10,698 bases of DNA from Actinomycetota bacterium (GCA_009700485.1 WLLZ01000058.1:1-10698); one strand, 5' to 3'; counted from the first letter of the stretch, positions 1-6,898 are shown. Made by a program: numbers and translations. Notes: a model not told the origin generated them from the letters alone.

Positions 1-513
1 AATGCGAGTCACGGGCTAATCGTCGACCCGGGCGATTGCCTATTCGCGTCAGTTGAGTTGCCGGTACCCGCATGGTCGATATCGAGTGCCTACTACGCGA
101 CTATGGGCTATGCAGTACCGGCTGCTTTGGGTGCCGGTAAGGCCGACGCTGAGCACCGGCCGGTAGTACTTGTTGGTGACGGAGCATTTGCAATGAGCGG
201 CATTGAGTCCGGATGGTGCGCATTCAATGGTGTTCACCCGATCATCATCGTGATGGACAACTCTGGATTCGGCACTCAGCGTCCTATGCGCGATGGCCCA
301 TTTAATGACATTGCACCACTCGCTGCTGAAAAACTGGTTGATGTTTTCGGTGTTGGCAAGGGCTGGCTCGCGTCAACCGAGGATGAACTTTCAGCCGCAC
401 TAGCCGAGGCATTCGCCCATGATGAGCTAGCGATAGTGCATGTGAAGGTTCCGAAGGGATCGATAAGCCCGGCTCTGGCACGACTAACCGCTGCGTTGGG
501 CAAACGCGTGTGA
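1..513 (+). CDS. Thiamine-diphosphate 2-keto-acid decarboxylase (indolepyruvate/pyruvate decarboxylase type), C-terminal part
   Basis: The frame is open from the first base, so this is the last 170 residues of a protein whose N-terminal two thirds lie outside the window. The enzyme class removes CO2 from a 2-keto acid (pyruvate, indolepyruvate or a branched-chain keto acid) to give an aldehyde, using thiamine diphosphate and Mg in the cytoplasm. The visible part is the C-terminal ThDP-binding domain: GDG at residues 59-61 and Asn87 in MDNSG form the diphosphate/Mg motif. GTQRPMRDGPFNDIAP follows (about 92-107), which matches the GTERPxxDGPFNDI stretch typical of indolepyruvate/pyruvate decarboxylases rather than acetolactate synthases. 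The end PKGSISPALARL also fits that group. The usual NN of the motif is DN here. The stop codon overlaps the next gene by 4 bp. The exact substrate cannot be told. Confidence 0.88.
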   Translation, partial: NASHGLIVDPGDCLFASVELPVPAWSISSAYYATMGYAVPAALGAGKADAEHRPVVLVGDGAFAMSGIESGWCAFNGVHPIIIVMDNSGFGTQRPMRDGPFNDIAPLAAEKLVDVFGVGKGWLASTEDELSAALAEAFAHDELAIVHVKVPKGSISPALARLTAALGKRV

Positions 514-980
514 GTGTCCAGGATCTGCTGCTGCATATCGCCGCCTCCGTCGTGGTGGTGATTGCACTCGCTATTTGCATCGGCGCCTCGGCCCCACGCT
601 GGCCGAAAACCTGGCTGCAACGAGATGTTGGCCCGCTTCACTTCAATCGATTCGATACGCGAAGTAGGTATCGCAAGATTGGAATCACCAAATTAGCCCG
701 AACCCTGCCCGAACTGGGAGCAGTATTCGGCGGGCAAAGCAAGAAAGCACTGCCTGGCTTGACGATCGAGGATCTGGTTGCTTACCTCGTTGAGGTGCGC
801 AGGGCCGAATGGGTGCACTGGCTAACCCTGTTGGTCTGGCTGCCGCTCATCTTCTTCGACCCATGGTGGTTGACCTTGTTATTTGCATTTATCGTCATCA
901 CAGGTAACACCATCTATATCGCCATCTTGCGCCACAATCGGCTTCGGCTCACCGGAATCTTAGAAAGCAGGCAGGCATGA
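510..980 (+). CDS. CrtO-like (glycosyl-4,4'-diaponeurosporenoate acyltransferase family) small membrane protein
   Basis: The protein has 156 residues. It has a hydrophobic N-terminal segment (about 5-26), a polar middle and two hydrophobic segments near the C terminus (about 104-116 and 119-140). The pattern F-N-R-F-D-x-R-x-R-Y (45-54), LPELGAVFGG..KK (66-79), VRRAEWVHW (96-104) and RHNRLRL (141-147) follows the layout I know from CrtO-like acyltransferases, which add a fatty acid to a glycosylated carotenoid in staphylococci. In that family the conserved parts are the R-rich N part, LP.GA.F..G..KK, ETCR.EL.HW and QRYNR.RL. The start is GTG at 510, which overlaps the previous stop as GTGA, so translation is probably coupled to the decarboxylase. 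Family membership is a judgement from motif memory. The acceptor in this organism is unknown, and no other carotenoid gene is visible. Confidence 0.6.
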   Translation: MSVQDLLLHIAASVVVVIALAICIGASAPRWPKTWLQRDVGPLHFNRFDTRSRYRKIGITKLARTLPELGAVFGGQSKKALPGLTIEDLVAYLVEVRRAEWVHWLTLLVWLPLIFFDPWWLTLLFAFIVITGNTIYIAILRHNRLRLTGILESRQA

Positions 981-984
981 CCGA

Positions 985-2031
985 TCAAGCGTTGAGCGAC
1001 TCGGTGTCAATCACGAACCGGTAGCGCACATCACTCTTTAGCACTCGCTCCCAGGCTTCATTGACCTGTTGAATCGCAATGACTTCGATATCGCTACCAA
1101 AACCGTGTTCGGCGCAGAAATTCAGCATCTCCTGGTTTTCAGCTATACCGCCGATATTTGACCCGGCAAGGGATCTGCGTTGGCCGGTTAGGGCGAATGC
1201 GCCGATCGACAGCGGTTTCTCCGGGAGCCCGACAACACACATGGTGCCCTGCAACTTGATCAGGGCGAGGTAGTGGTCGAGCTCGATATCTGCCGAAACG
1301 GTATTGATAACCAAATCGAGGGAATTGCGGGCGGCCTTCATCGCTTTTGTGTCGCTCGACAGGATGAAATTGTCTGCTCCAAGGCGCCTAGCGTCTTCCT
1401 CCTTGCCCGGCGAGTGACTAATCAACGTGACTTCAGCGCCCATTGCATGTGCGATCTTCACCCCCATGTGCCCGAGGCCACCCAGCCCCATGATGCCTAC
1501 CCGGGTACCGGGCCCGGCCTGCCAATAGCGAAGTGGTGAATACAAGGTGATGCCGGCGCATAGCAGCGGAGCTGCGACATCCAATGGCAAATTGGGCGGG
1601 ATGGTCAGGGCGTAGCCCTCATCGATGACGATGTGGGTGGAGTAGCCGCCATAGGTGGGTGTCTGCATGTCAGCCTCAACACCGTTATAGGTCAACACCA
1701 TGTGACCTAGGCAGTACTGCTCCAACCCAGCCAGGCAATTCGCGCAAACGCGACAGGTATCAACGAAGCAGCCGACCCCGGCGTGATCGCCGACCTTGAA
1801 CTTTGTCACTGCGCTGCCTACTTGGGTCACGACACCCGCGATTTCATGCCCGGGCACCATCGGAAAGATAGCTGAGCCCCAATCTTCACTGGCCTGATGG
1901 ATATCGGAGTGGCAGATGCCAGCGAACTTGATATCAATCAAGATGTCGTGGGCACCGACCTCGCGCTGGCTAAATACAAATGGCGCCAATGGCGCATTCG
2001 GCGCTGGGGTGGCGTAGGCGGTGACATCCAT
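985..2031 (-). CDS. Zinc-dependent NAD(P) alcohol dehydrogenase, cinnamyl-alcohol-dehydrogenase/YahK group
   Basis: This medium-chain dehydrogenase (348 residues, normal length) interconverts aldehydes and primary alcohols in the cytoplasm. Catalytic zinc ligands Cys40 (GICHSD), His62 with Glu63 (PGHE) and Cys158 are present, as are the four structural-zinc cysteines 93, 96, 99 and 107 (CRVCANCLAGLEQYC). The Rossmann motif GLGGLGH lies at 182-188. The segment after the second strand (LISHSPGK) has Ser and Lys rather than an acidic residue, which suggests NADPH. I chose the ATG at 2031 because GAGG lies 6 nt upstream. An in-frame ATG at 2043 would add four residues (MRST) but has no ribosome binding site. 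The gene converges on the acyltransferase-like gene with only 4 bp between the stop codons, and diverges from the Gfo/Idh/MocA gene. It might reduce aldehydes made by the upstream decarboxylase. Confidence 0.93.
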   Translation of the reverse strand: MDVTAYATPAPNAPLAPFVFSQREVGAHDILIDIKFAGICHSDIHQASEDWGSAIFPMVPGHEIAGVVTQVGSAVTKFKVGDHAGVGCFVDTCRVCANCLAGLEQYCLGHMVLTYNGVEADMQTPTYGGYSTHIVIDEGYALTIPPNLPLDVAAPLLCAGITLYSPLRYWQAGPGTRVGIMGLGGLGHMGVKIAHAMGAEVTLISHSPGKEEDARRLGADNFILSSDTKAMKAARNSLDLVINTVSADIELDHYLALIKLQGTMCVVGLPEKPLSIGAFALTGQRRSLAGSNIGGIAENQEMLNFCAEHGFGSDIEVIAIQQVNEAWERVLKSDVRYRFVIDTESLNA

Positions 2032-2107
2032 TGTTGACCTCATTAGGTAGTGCGGACAAATAATCTAAAGGGCGGGCAGGTTGATTGTTCCGTGCCAGAA
2101 TGTTCAC
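2032..2107. promoter_or_regulatory. Shared intergenic promoter region of the divergent dehydrogenase genes
   Basis: These 76 bp separate two divergent starts. The only AT-rich island is 2057-2069, which contains TAATCT on the + strand (2061-2066) and TAGATT on the - strand (2067-2062). Each resembles an actinobacterial -10 box (TANNNT). TTGACC at 2034-2039 could be a + strand -35 but is 21 bp from TAATCT, which is too long. I see no clear operator. Two genes back to back on one AT-rich island suggests overlapping promoters, which is an inference. Confidence 0.3.
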
Positions 2108-3106
2108 ATGACACCACCCCTGCGCTGGGCACTCATCGGTGCCAGCGATATAGCCGCTACCCGCTTGATCCCAGCGATCAATGGCGTCGGCGACACCATC
2201 ACGGCCGTGCAATCTGGGTCCCCGGATTGGGCTGCTGCGTACGCGGCGACCCACACCATTGATTTTTGGACGACCAGCGTTGATGAACTACTAAGCCGTG
2301 TGGATGTCGATGCGGTTTACGTGAGTTCGACCAATGAGAAGCACCACGACCAGGTGGTGGCCGCTGCCGCGGCCGGTAAACATGTACTTGCCGAGAAACC
2401 CTTAGCGTTGACGGTGGCCGACGCGAGAGCGATGGTGGAGGCATGCGAGCGAGCAGGTGTAGTGATGGCCACCAACCATCACTTACCGGCATCACCTACC
2501 CACCGGGCCATGAAAACGCTGGTGGCTGCCGGGGCAATCGGGCAGGTACGCGCCATCCACGTTAATCACTCGGTGGGCCTACCCCAGCATCTGCAGGGCT
2601 GGCGGGTGGATGACCCCATCGGCGGCGGCGTGGCCTATGACGTATTCGTCCACGACATGGCCGCGGTCCGTGCCTTGATCGGGGGCCAAGCACTTCGGGT
2701 CTATGCGGCCGAGCGCACCGGTGCGGCCGTCCCGCAGTCGCTCATGACTGTGGTGAACTGGGCCGACGATGTCATCGTCCAGACCCATGATTCATATGAC
2801 AACTACCACCTGCCCACCTGGCTAGAAATCCTTGGGACGCAAGGGGCAATCCGCTCTACCGGTTGTATGACCGGCGACCCGATTGGTCAAGTTCAACTCT
2901 TCAAAGACCATCAGGTAACCGACATTGAAGTCAGCCCCCGCGATGATCTTTATGTCACGACGGTGCGCGCATTTGACCGAGCGGTGCACGAGGGTGCCAC
3001 TCCGCTAGTCACCGGCTGGGATGGGGTGCGCTCCCTAGCGGCCGTTGAGGCAGCGCAAGCCTCGCTGAGCAGCGGATGCGGTGCGGACGTGCAGCAAATC
3101 TCGTGA
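2108..3106 (+). CDS. Gfo/Idh/MocA-family NAD(P)-dependent oxidoreductase
   Basis: The protein has 332 residues. It has an N-terminal Rossmann fold (WALIGASDIAATRLIPAI, about 7-24) and the family signature AEKPLAL (95-101). The C-terminal substrate domain holds the active-site pattern GGGVAYDVFVHD (172-183), in which Asp178 and His182 sit where the family keeps its catalytic Asp and His. Family members oxidise or reduce sugars, inositols, anhydro-sugars and related polyols. The fold and motifs do not fix the substrate. The dinucleotide loop reads GASDIA rather than GxGxxG, a variant I have seen in this family. I chose ATG 2108. A TTG at 2081 would add nine residues, but its only upstream purines (AGG) touch the codon. 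No strong ribosome binding site is seen for ATG 2108 either. It stands divergent from the alcohol dehydrogenase and ends 12 bp before the convergent toxin gene. Confidence 0.9.
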   Translation: MTPPLRWALIGASDIAATRLIPAINGVGDTITAVQSGSPDWAAAYAATHTIDFWTTSVDELLSRVDVDAVYVSSTNEKHHDQVVAAAAAGKHVLAEKPLALTVADARAMVEACERAGVVMATNHHLPASPTHRAMKTLVAAGAIGQVRAIHVNHSVGLPQHLQGWRVDDPIGGGVAYDVFVHDMAAVRALIGGQALRVYAAERTGAAVPQSLMTVVNWADDVIVQTHDSYDNYHLPTWLEILGTQGAIRSTGCMTGDPIGQVQLFKDHQVTDIEVSPRDDLYVTTVRAFDRAVHEGATPLVTGWDGVRSLAAVEAAQASLSSGCGADVQQIS

Positions 3107-3118
3107 AGGTGCAAGTCA

Positions 3119-3388
3119 TTACGCCTTACCTTGATAAGCCTGCGCGCGGTGTCGAATGCGAACTACATCAACGGTTACCACAGTCTCGTCGACTCGATAA
3201 ATTATGCGGGACTCGCCGCGTCGGGCTGAGTGCAGGCCGTTAAGTTGATTGCGTAGCGCTTTGCCAACGCGTTTGGAATTTTCGGCAAGTGGACCATCGC
3301 AGAAAGCAAGGACGGCCCACGCGATTGCCGAGGGAAGTGCGTCTAGATCTCGCAGCGCACCACCGGTGAATTTTACCTCATATTTCAC
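3119..3388 (-). CDS. relE: RelE-type mRNA interferase toxin (RelE/ParE superfamily)
   Basis: A small toxin (89 residues) that in its family cleaves mRNA in the ribosomal A site unless bound by its antitoxin. The stretch GPLAENSKRVGKALRNQLNG (32-51) followed by LHSARRGESRIIYRVD (52-67) closely follows the Mycobacterium tuberculosis RelE pattern GPL..N..R.GK.LRN.L.GLHSARRG..R..Y. Arg57, Arg61, Arg81 and Tyr85 are candidates for the basic and aromatic catalytic residues. The YoeB set is not evident: the protein ends in HRAQAYQ rather than the His-Tyr end of YoeB. The start is a GTG at 3388 that overlaps the antitoxin stop as GTGA. It has no ribosome binding site of its own, so translation should depend on the antitoxin, as is usual for these pairs. 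It converges on the Gfo/Idh/MocA gene. Confidence 0.88.
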   Translation of the reverse strand: MKYEVKFTGGALRDLDALPSAIAWAVLAFCDGPLAENSKRVGKALRNQLNGLHSARRGESRIIYRVDETVVTVDVVRIRHRAQAYQGKA

Positions 3389-3645
3389 GCTGATGAACGT
3401 TTGGATAGACGTGCACGCGCCTGTGCCATGGTGTAACGCTTCGTCGACTTTAATGACTTCTGAATCGCTGCAACCAGCGCGGCATCCGCAAGAATTTCTA
3501 GAGTCTCTTCAAGGGCCTCGAGATCATCGATAGACAGGAGAACCGCTGCCGGTTCTCCATGCCGGGTAACAACTACACGTTCATGTGTGCTTGCAACTTC
3601 CTCCACGATCCCAGATAGGTCCTGCCGAACAAGGGCCAGCGCCAT
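3385..3645 (-). CDS. relB: Phd/YefM-type antitoxin (RelB-like) paired with RelE
   Basis: This is the labile partner that neutralises the toxin and represses the pair by DNA binding. From the ATG at 3645 it has 86 residues, starting MALALVRQDLSGIVEEV. The conserved Phd/YefM core is HERVVVTRHGEPAAVLLSIDDLEALEETLEIL, which parallels mycobacterial RelB (THERITITRHG.PAAVL.S.DDL). The C-terminal part, rich in Lys and Arg, would wrap the toxin. In-frame alternatives are ATG 3657 (adds MSKY) and a start at 3702 (adds 19 residues). I prefer 3645 because it aligns with the family start and leaves the palindromic operator just upstream. The 3702 start would put the operator inside the gene. None has a good ribosome binding site, so a very short or absent leader is possible. 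It lies about 65 bp downstream of the transporter ATPase gene. Confidence 0.85.
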   Translation of the reverse strand: MALALVRQDLSGIVEEVASTHERVVVTRHGEPAAVLLSIDDLEALEETLEILADAALVAAIQKSLKSTKRYTMAQARARLSKRSSA

Positions 3646-3668
3646 GTACTTAGACATGTACACAAGTA
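3645..3668 (-). promoter_or_regulatory. Probable autoregulatory operator of the toxin-antitoxin pair
   Basis: Two TGTAC cores sit 12 bp apart: TGTACT at 3645-3650 and TGTACA at 3657-3662. They are nested in a wider inverted repeat, TACTT (3647-3651) with AAGTA (3664-3668). Paired TGTACA palindromes with 12-bp centre spacing are, as I recall, the operator of the Escherichia coli yefM-yoeB pair. The block abuts the antitoxin start and covers a possible -10 (TACTTG, - strand, 3668-3663). A possible -35, TTGACC, lies 19 bp upstream (3693-3688). Confidence 0.6.
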
Positions 3669-3711
3669 GGCACAGAATTAACCGGGCGGTCAACAGCCCC
3701 AAGGGCAGAGG

Positions 3712-4530
3712 CTAGTTAGCTGACCGCACCGGGCCGAGGGCTTGATCCTTTTCGTCGACCGACATCGCGCCGGTCATGATGGCCACTACATCGTTCATGG
3801 TGTGAGTTTGCGGAGTGACGACTGCTGCGCGCCTTCCGAGGCGTTGTACGTGGATTCGGTCGGCAACCTCGAACACCTGAGGCATGTTGTGGCTGATCAA
3901 GATGACCGGCATGCCGCGATCGCGCAGATCCTTGATCAATTGCAAAACGCGGGCTGATTCGCGAACCCCGAGCGCTGCGGTGGGCTCATCGAGAATTATC
4001 AGCTTGCTGCCGAATACGGCCGCACGGGCCACGGCGACCGCTTGGCGCTGCCCGCCGGATAAAGTCTCCACGGTTTGGGTGATGCTCTGGACGGTGCCGA
4101 TGCCGAGGTCTTGAAGGTGCTGGCTGGCTTCAGTGCGCATGCGCTTCTTGTCGAGCATGCGAAATACCTTCCCGATTACCCCGGGCTTACGAAGTTCGCG
4201 GCCGAGGTACAAATTACTTGCGATATCAAGTGCCGGTGAAACCGCGAGGGTCTGGAACACGGTCTCGATCCCCTGCAGGCGGGCGTCTTGAGTGCGCTTG
4301 AACTCGCGACGCTCACCATTTAGCGTGATTTCACCGGTATCTGGAATCAAAGCCCCAGCGACGCACTTAATCAACGTGCTCTTGCCGGCACCGTTATCGC
4401 CCACTACCGCGAGCACTTCGCCAGGATAAAGATCTAGATCAGCGCCATTGAGGCCGATCACGTGACCGAAGGACTTTACGAGGCCACGGCAACTCAGAAG
4501 AGGTTCAAGGGCCAGGGTGGGAGTGCTCAT
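3712..4530 (-). CDS. frcA: Sugar ABC transporter ATP-binding protein, FrcA-like
   Basis: This 272-residue ATPase has a single ABC domain, unlike the double-domain RbsA/XylG type, and so matches FrcA. It powers import through the neighbouring permease, at the inner face of the membrane. Walker A is GDNGAGKST (44-52), the Q-loop glutamine is Gln93 (VFQ), the ABC signature is LSGGQ (157-161), Walker B is LIILDEP (177-183) and the switch histidine is His214 (LISHN). I chose ATG 4530: AAAGG lies 8 nt upstream, and the codon overlaps the permease stop as ATGA. A start at 4551 would add seven residues inside the permease gene. It is the last transporter gene; no clear terminator is seen in the gap before the antitoxin gene, so transcripts could read on into it. 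Confidence 0.92.
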   Translation of the reverse strand: MSTPTLALEPLLSCRGLVKSFGHVIGLNGADLDLYPGEVLAVVGDNGAGKSTLIKCVAGALIPDTGEITLNGERREFKRTQDARLQGIETVFQTLAVSPALDIASNLYLGRELRKPGVIGKVFRMLDKKRMRTEASQHLQDLGIGTVQSITQTVETLSGGQRQAVAVARAAVFGSKLIILDEPTAALGVRESARVLQLIKDLRDRGMPVILISHNMPQVFEVADRIHVQRLGRRAAVVTPQTHTMNDVVAIMTGAMSVDEKDQALGPVRSAN

Positions 4531-5576
4531 GCGCGCACCTTTCGAATCCATTGATCAAGGGCTACGGCGGCGATGACAAGAATGCCAATTGCGAGAACTC
4601 GGTAGGCCTGGTCTAGCCCGGCGAGGGCCAAACCATTTTCAACTACGACGACGATGAACGCACCAAGTAAGGACCCGATCAAGGTGCCCCTGCCGCCAAA
4701 TAGCGAGGTGCCGCCGATGACTACGGCGGTGATGGTGTCAAGGTTGATACTGGGGTCGGCATTTGGGCTGGCAGCACCGGTGCGTCCGATATAGATCCAA
4801 GCACCGATACCGGTGATGAACCCGGCAACCACGTAGACGCTGAAAAGCACCCGCTTGGTCGAGATGCCAGAGAGCTCGGCGGCCTGTGGGTCATCACCAA
4901 CCGCATAGATATGTGTGCCCCAGGAGGTCATGCGCAATACATAAGTGAACACCGCGAACAGCACGAGCATCACGATGACGCCGACCATGAGTTGGAAGGA
5001 CCCGATCTTGATTGCAACACCCATGACCTTGAGCAGATCGGGCATTTCCGGCCCCTGGATGGTGCGGGCCTTGAACAAGATGAGCGTTAACGCGGTGAAC
5101 ACACTTAAGGTGCCCAAGGTGACAATGAATGGCGGCAGACTTAATTTCACAATTAAGAAGCCATTTATCGCCCCCGCCAAAATAGAGGCACAGATACCTA
5201 TTGTGATCGCCAGCCACGGGGGGAGCCCGAAGTTGGTCGCATTGGATGCGGCAGTGAGCGCGAGGTTTGCCATCACCATCTGACCGAAGACCATGATGGC
5301 CCCGATAGACAGGTCGATCCCGGCCGTCAAGATGATCAGGGTTTGAGCAATGGCCAAGGTCCCAATGACGACGGTCTGTTGGGTGATGAAGGATAGGTTG
5401 CCCGGCAGAATGAACTTAGGATTGATCAACGCGAAAATTACTAGGGCGACGACAAGCACGATCAGCGGGCTTAGGTATGGGTAGCGGTGCAGTGTGACCT
5501 GAATGCGTTGCATCGGCGTGCGGCGGCCGAGGAACTCCCCGGCTAGGTCCATGGTGCCGCTTGCGGGATCACTCAA
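4527..5576 (-). CDS. frcC: Sugar ABC transporter permease, FrcC/RbsC family
   Basis: This inner-membrane protein (349 residues) belongs to the BPD_transp_2 family and forms the channel for a monosaccharide. It is strongly hydrophobic, with roughly eight to ten membrane segments starting at about residue 35. Family hallmarks are TAGIDLSIGAIMVF (84-97), LPPFIVTLGTLSVF (147-160), the cytoplasmic coupling segment AVGDDPQAAELSGI (225-238) with the ATPase contact, and the glycine-rich VIGGTSLFGGRGTLIGSLLG (286-305). The start is TTG at 5576, supported by GGAGG 7 nt upstream. The next in-frame ATG (5552) has no comparable site. It overlaps the ATPase gene by 4 bp and follows the binding-protein gene after about 150 bp. 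Fructose specificity is inferred from the FrcB-like partner. Ribose or another sugar cannot be excluded from this protein alone. Confidence 0.92.
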   Translation of the reverse strand: MSDPASGTMDLAGEFLGRRTPMQRIQVTLHRYPYLSPLIVLVVALVIFALINPKFILPGNLSFITQQTVVIGTLAIAQTLIILTAGIDLSIGAIMVFGQMVMANLALTAASNATNFGLPPWLAITIGICASILAGAINGFLIVKLSLPPFIVTLGTLSVFTALTLILFKARTIQGPEMPDLLKVMGVAIKIGSFQLMVGVIVMLVLFAVFTYVLRMTSWGTHIYAVGDDPQAAELSGISTKRVLFSVYVVAGFITGIGAWIYIGRTGAASPNADPSINLDTITAVVIGGTSLFGGRGTLIGSLLGAFIVVVVENGLALAGLDQAYRVLAIGILVIAAVALDQWIRKVRA

Positions 5577-5725
5577 CGCGGGGCCTCCAATGTAGCTACC
5601 TGAAGGTGCTCAGGGGGATCTGGTCTTAGGCGAGAGATTATCGGCAATTTGCGTAACGGGGGGCAGCAACCCGAAGATTGCGGCCCCCCGCGTCAACGCT
5701 TATCCGCTTGCACGGACGAGGGGGT
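5577..5725 (-). other. Intergenic spacer between frcB and frcC
   Basis: This gap sits inside the transporter operon. It holds a strong GC-rich hairpin (listed separately) and the GGAGG site for frcC. I see no convincing promoter or small open reading frame in it. Confidence 0.6.
5658..5689 (-). terminator. GC-rich hairpin between frcB and frcC (partial terminator or mRNA stabiliser)
   Basis: The left arm is 5658-5669 (GGGGGGCAGCAA on the + strand) and the right arm is 5678-5689 (TTGCGGCCCCCC). They pair over 12 positions with one mismatch around an 8-nt loop. In the transcript (- strand) it starts about 36 nt after the frcB stop. No U-run follows (the next bases are GTTACGC), so full termination is unlikely. 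Such hairpins between binding-protein and permease genes often protect the upstream message from 3' decay, which raises binding protein over membrane parts. That role is inferred. Confidence 0.6.
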
Positions 5726-6892
5726 TTAGCCCCAGGCGTTGTCGATGCAGTACTGCGCGTTCTCCTGAGGAGCCGCGGTAACGGTGTCCTGAGGATCTTC
5801 GGTGCAAAGGGTCACACCGGTGTCGAAGAACTCGCCATTTGCTGACGTGTTCGCCGGGGGTGCTCCACCATCGGCGATTGCCTTGATGGCTTCGACACCT
5901 AGGGATGCCATCCGCAGCGGGTACTGCTGCGAGGTGGCCTGGATGCTTCCGGCCTTGACAGCCTCAACACCTGCGAGACCACCGTCAACCGAGACGACGA
6001 AGACATCCTTGCCGACCGTCTTGCCAGCTGCCTTAAGTGCCGCATCGGCACCAAATGCTGTTGGCTCGTTGATCGTGTAGACGACGTTGATGTCTGGGTT
6101 CTTCGACAGGCAGGTCTCCATGCCCTTACGGCCGCCTTCTTCATTGGCGCCCGTTGCTTCGAGGCAGACGATTTCGTAGTCGCCACCGGCACCGGTGGTG
6201 TACTTGCCCGAGGTGGGCTCGTCACCCATGATCGTCGGGTCAACGATGTCGACGCCAAGGCCCTTGAGGAAGCCATTGTCGCGGCAGTAGTCAACCGACA
6301 CCATGCGATCGTTGAAGATCACGAGGCGAGCGATGATGGCTTTTGCGCCATTGAGCTTGCCTGCGGTCCACTGGCCAATTGCCTCACCTGCGAGGCAGTT
6401 GTCCGTTGCGAAAGTGATGTCAACGACGTCCGGTGGATCGGTTGGGGTGTCAAGAGCAATCACATATAGCCCGGCGTCGCGGGCCTTCTTGATGGCTTCG
6501 TTGACGTTGACCGACATCGGCGTGATGAGGATACCGGCTTGGCCCTGGGCGATGGCGTTTTCGATAAGGGCGATCTGGCCCGCATCGTCGCCCTCTTCCT
6601 TGCCCGAACCGACCGTCAGGTCAACACCGGATGCTGCAGCCGCGGTCTTGGCGCCTTCTTGCATGGCGACGAAGAACGGGTTGGTTGAGTCCTTGGTGAT
6701 GAGCGAGACAGCGACGGTTGCTGCTGGTGCTGCTGCTTCAGTCGCAGCTGGTGCTGCGGCTTCGGTTGCTGCTGGTGCAGCTGGCTCTGTGGTTGCCGTG
6801 GTTCCCGAACTGCAGGCGGCCAAGATCACCGAGAGGGTTCCTACGGCAGCGATTGCCGCAAACGTTCGTCCGCGTGTTATGCGGTTAGTCAT
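5726..6892 (-). CDS. frcB: Sugar ABC transporter substrate-binding lipoprotein, FrcB-like (fructose type)
   Basis: This is the periplasmic-binding-protein-1-type receptor (388 residues), anchored to the outer face of the membrane. The signal peptide has Arg4, Arg7 and Arg9, a hydrophobic core and the lipobox LAAC, with Cys27 as the lipid-bearing residue. A low-complexity linker follows (28-59), with the 8-residue repeat PAATEAAA. The receptor domain begins VAVSLITKDSTNPFF (60-74). Motifs such as VIALDTP..P, ITFATDN.LAGE.IGQW, NEEGGR..ME, INVVYTINEP, VVSVDGG..GV, ATSQQYPLRMA and the final WG match my memory of rhizobial FrcB, so fructose is the best guess. I chose ATG 6892 because GAAGGG lies 6 nt upstream. 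A start at 6931 would add 13 residues with no binding site. Six further cysteines in the mature domain are unusual. The gene is first in the operon and divergent from a LacI regulator. Confidence 0.93.
   Translation of the reverse strand: MTNRITRGRTFAAIAAVGTLSVILAACSSGTTATTEPAAPAATEAAAPAATEAAAPAATVAVSLITKDSTNPFFVAMQEGAKTAAAASGVDLTVGSGKEEGDDAGQIALIENAIAQGQAGILITPMSVNVNEAIKKARDAGLYVIALDTPTDPPDVVDITFATDNCLAGEAIGQWTAGKLNGAKAIIARLVIFNDRMVSVDYCRDNGFLKGLGVDIVDPTIMGDEPTSGKYTTGAGGDYEIVCLEATGANEEGGRKGMETCLSKNPDINVVYTINEPTAFGADAALKAAGKTVGKDVFVVSVDGGLAGVEAVKAGSIQATSQQYPLRMASLGVEAIKAIADGGAPPANTSANGEFFDTGVTLCTEDPQDTVTAAPQENAQYCIDNAWG
6716..6775 (-). repeat. 24-bp coding repeat for the PAATEAAA linker in FrcB
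   Basis: Residues 40-59 of FrcB read PAATEAAA, PAATEAAA, PAAT: two and a half copies of an 8-residue unit, encoded by 24-bp direct repeats with some synonymous drift. It lies between the lipid-bearing cysteine and the folded domain, so it is a flexible spacer whose length could vary between strains by slippage. Confidence 0.75.
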
Positions 6893-6898
6893 TTTTTT

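Noticed and set aside
3119..3388. Identification of the toxin as YoeB
   Set aside because: The operator resembles that of yefM-yoeB, but the protein has the GLHSARRG core of RelE and lacks the YoeB-type His-Tyr end.
3646..3711. Terminator between frcA and the antitoxin gene
   Set aside because: Only a weak AGCC/GGCT pairing is seen, with no T-run.
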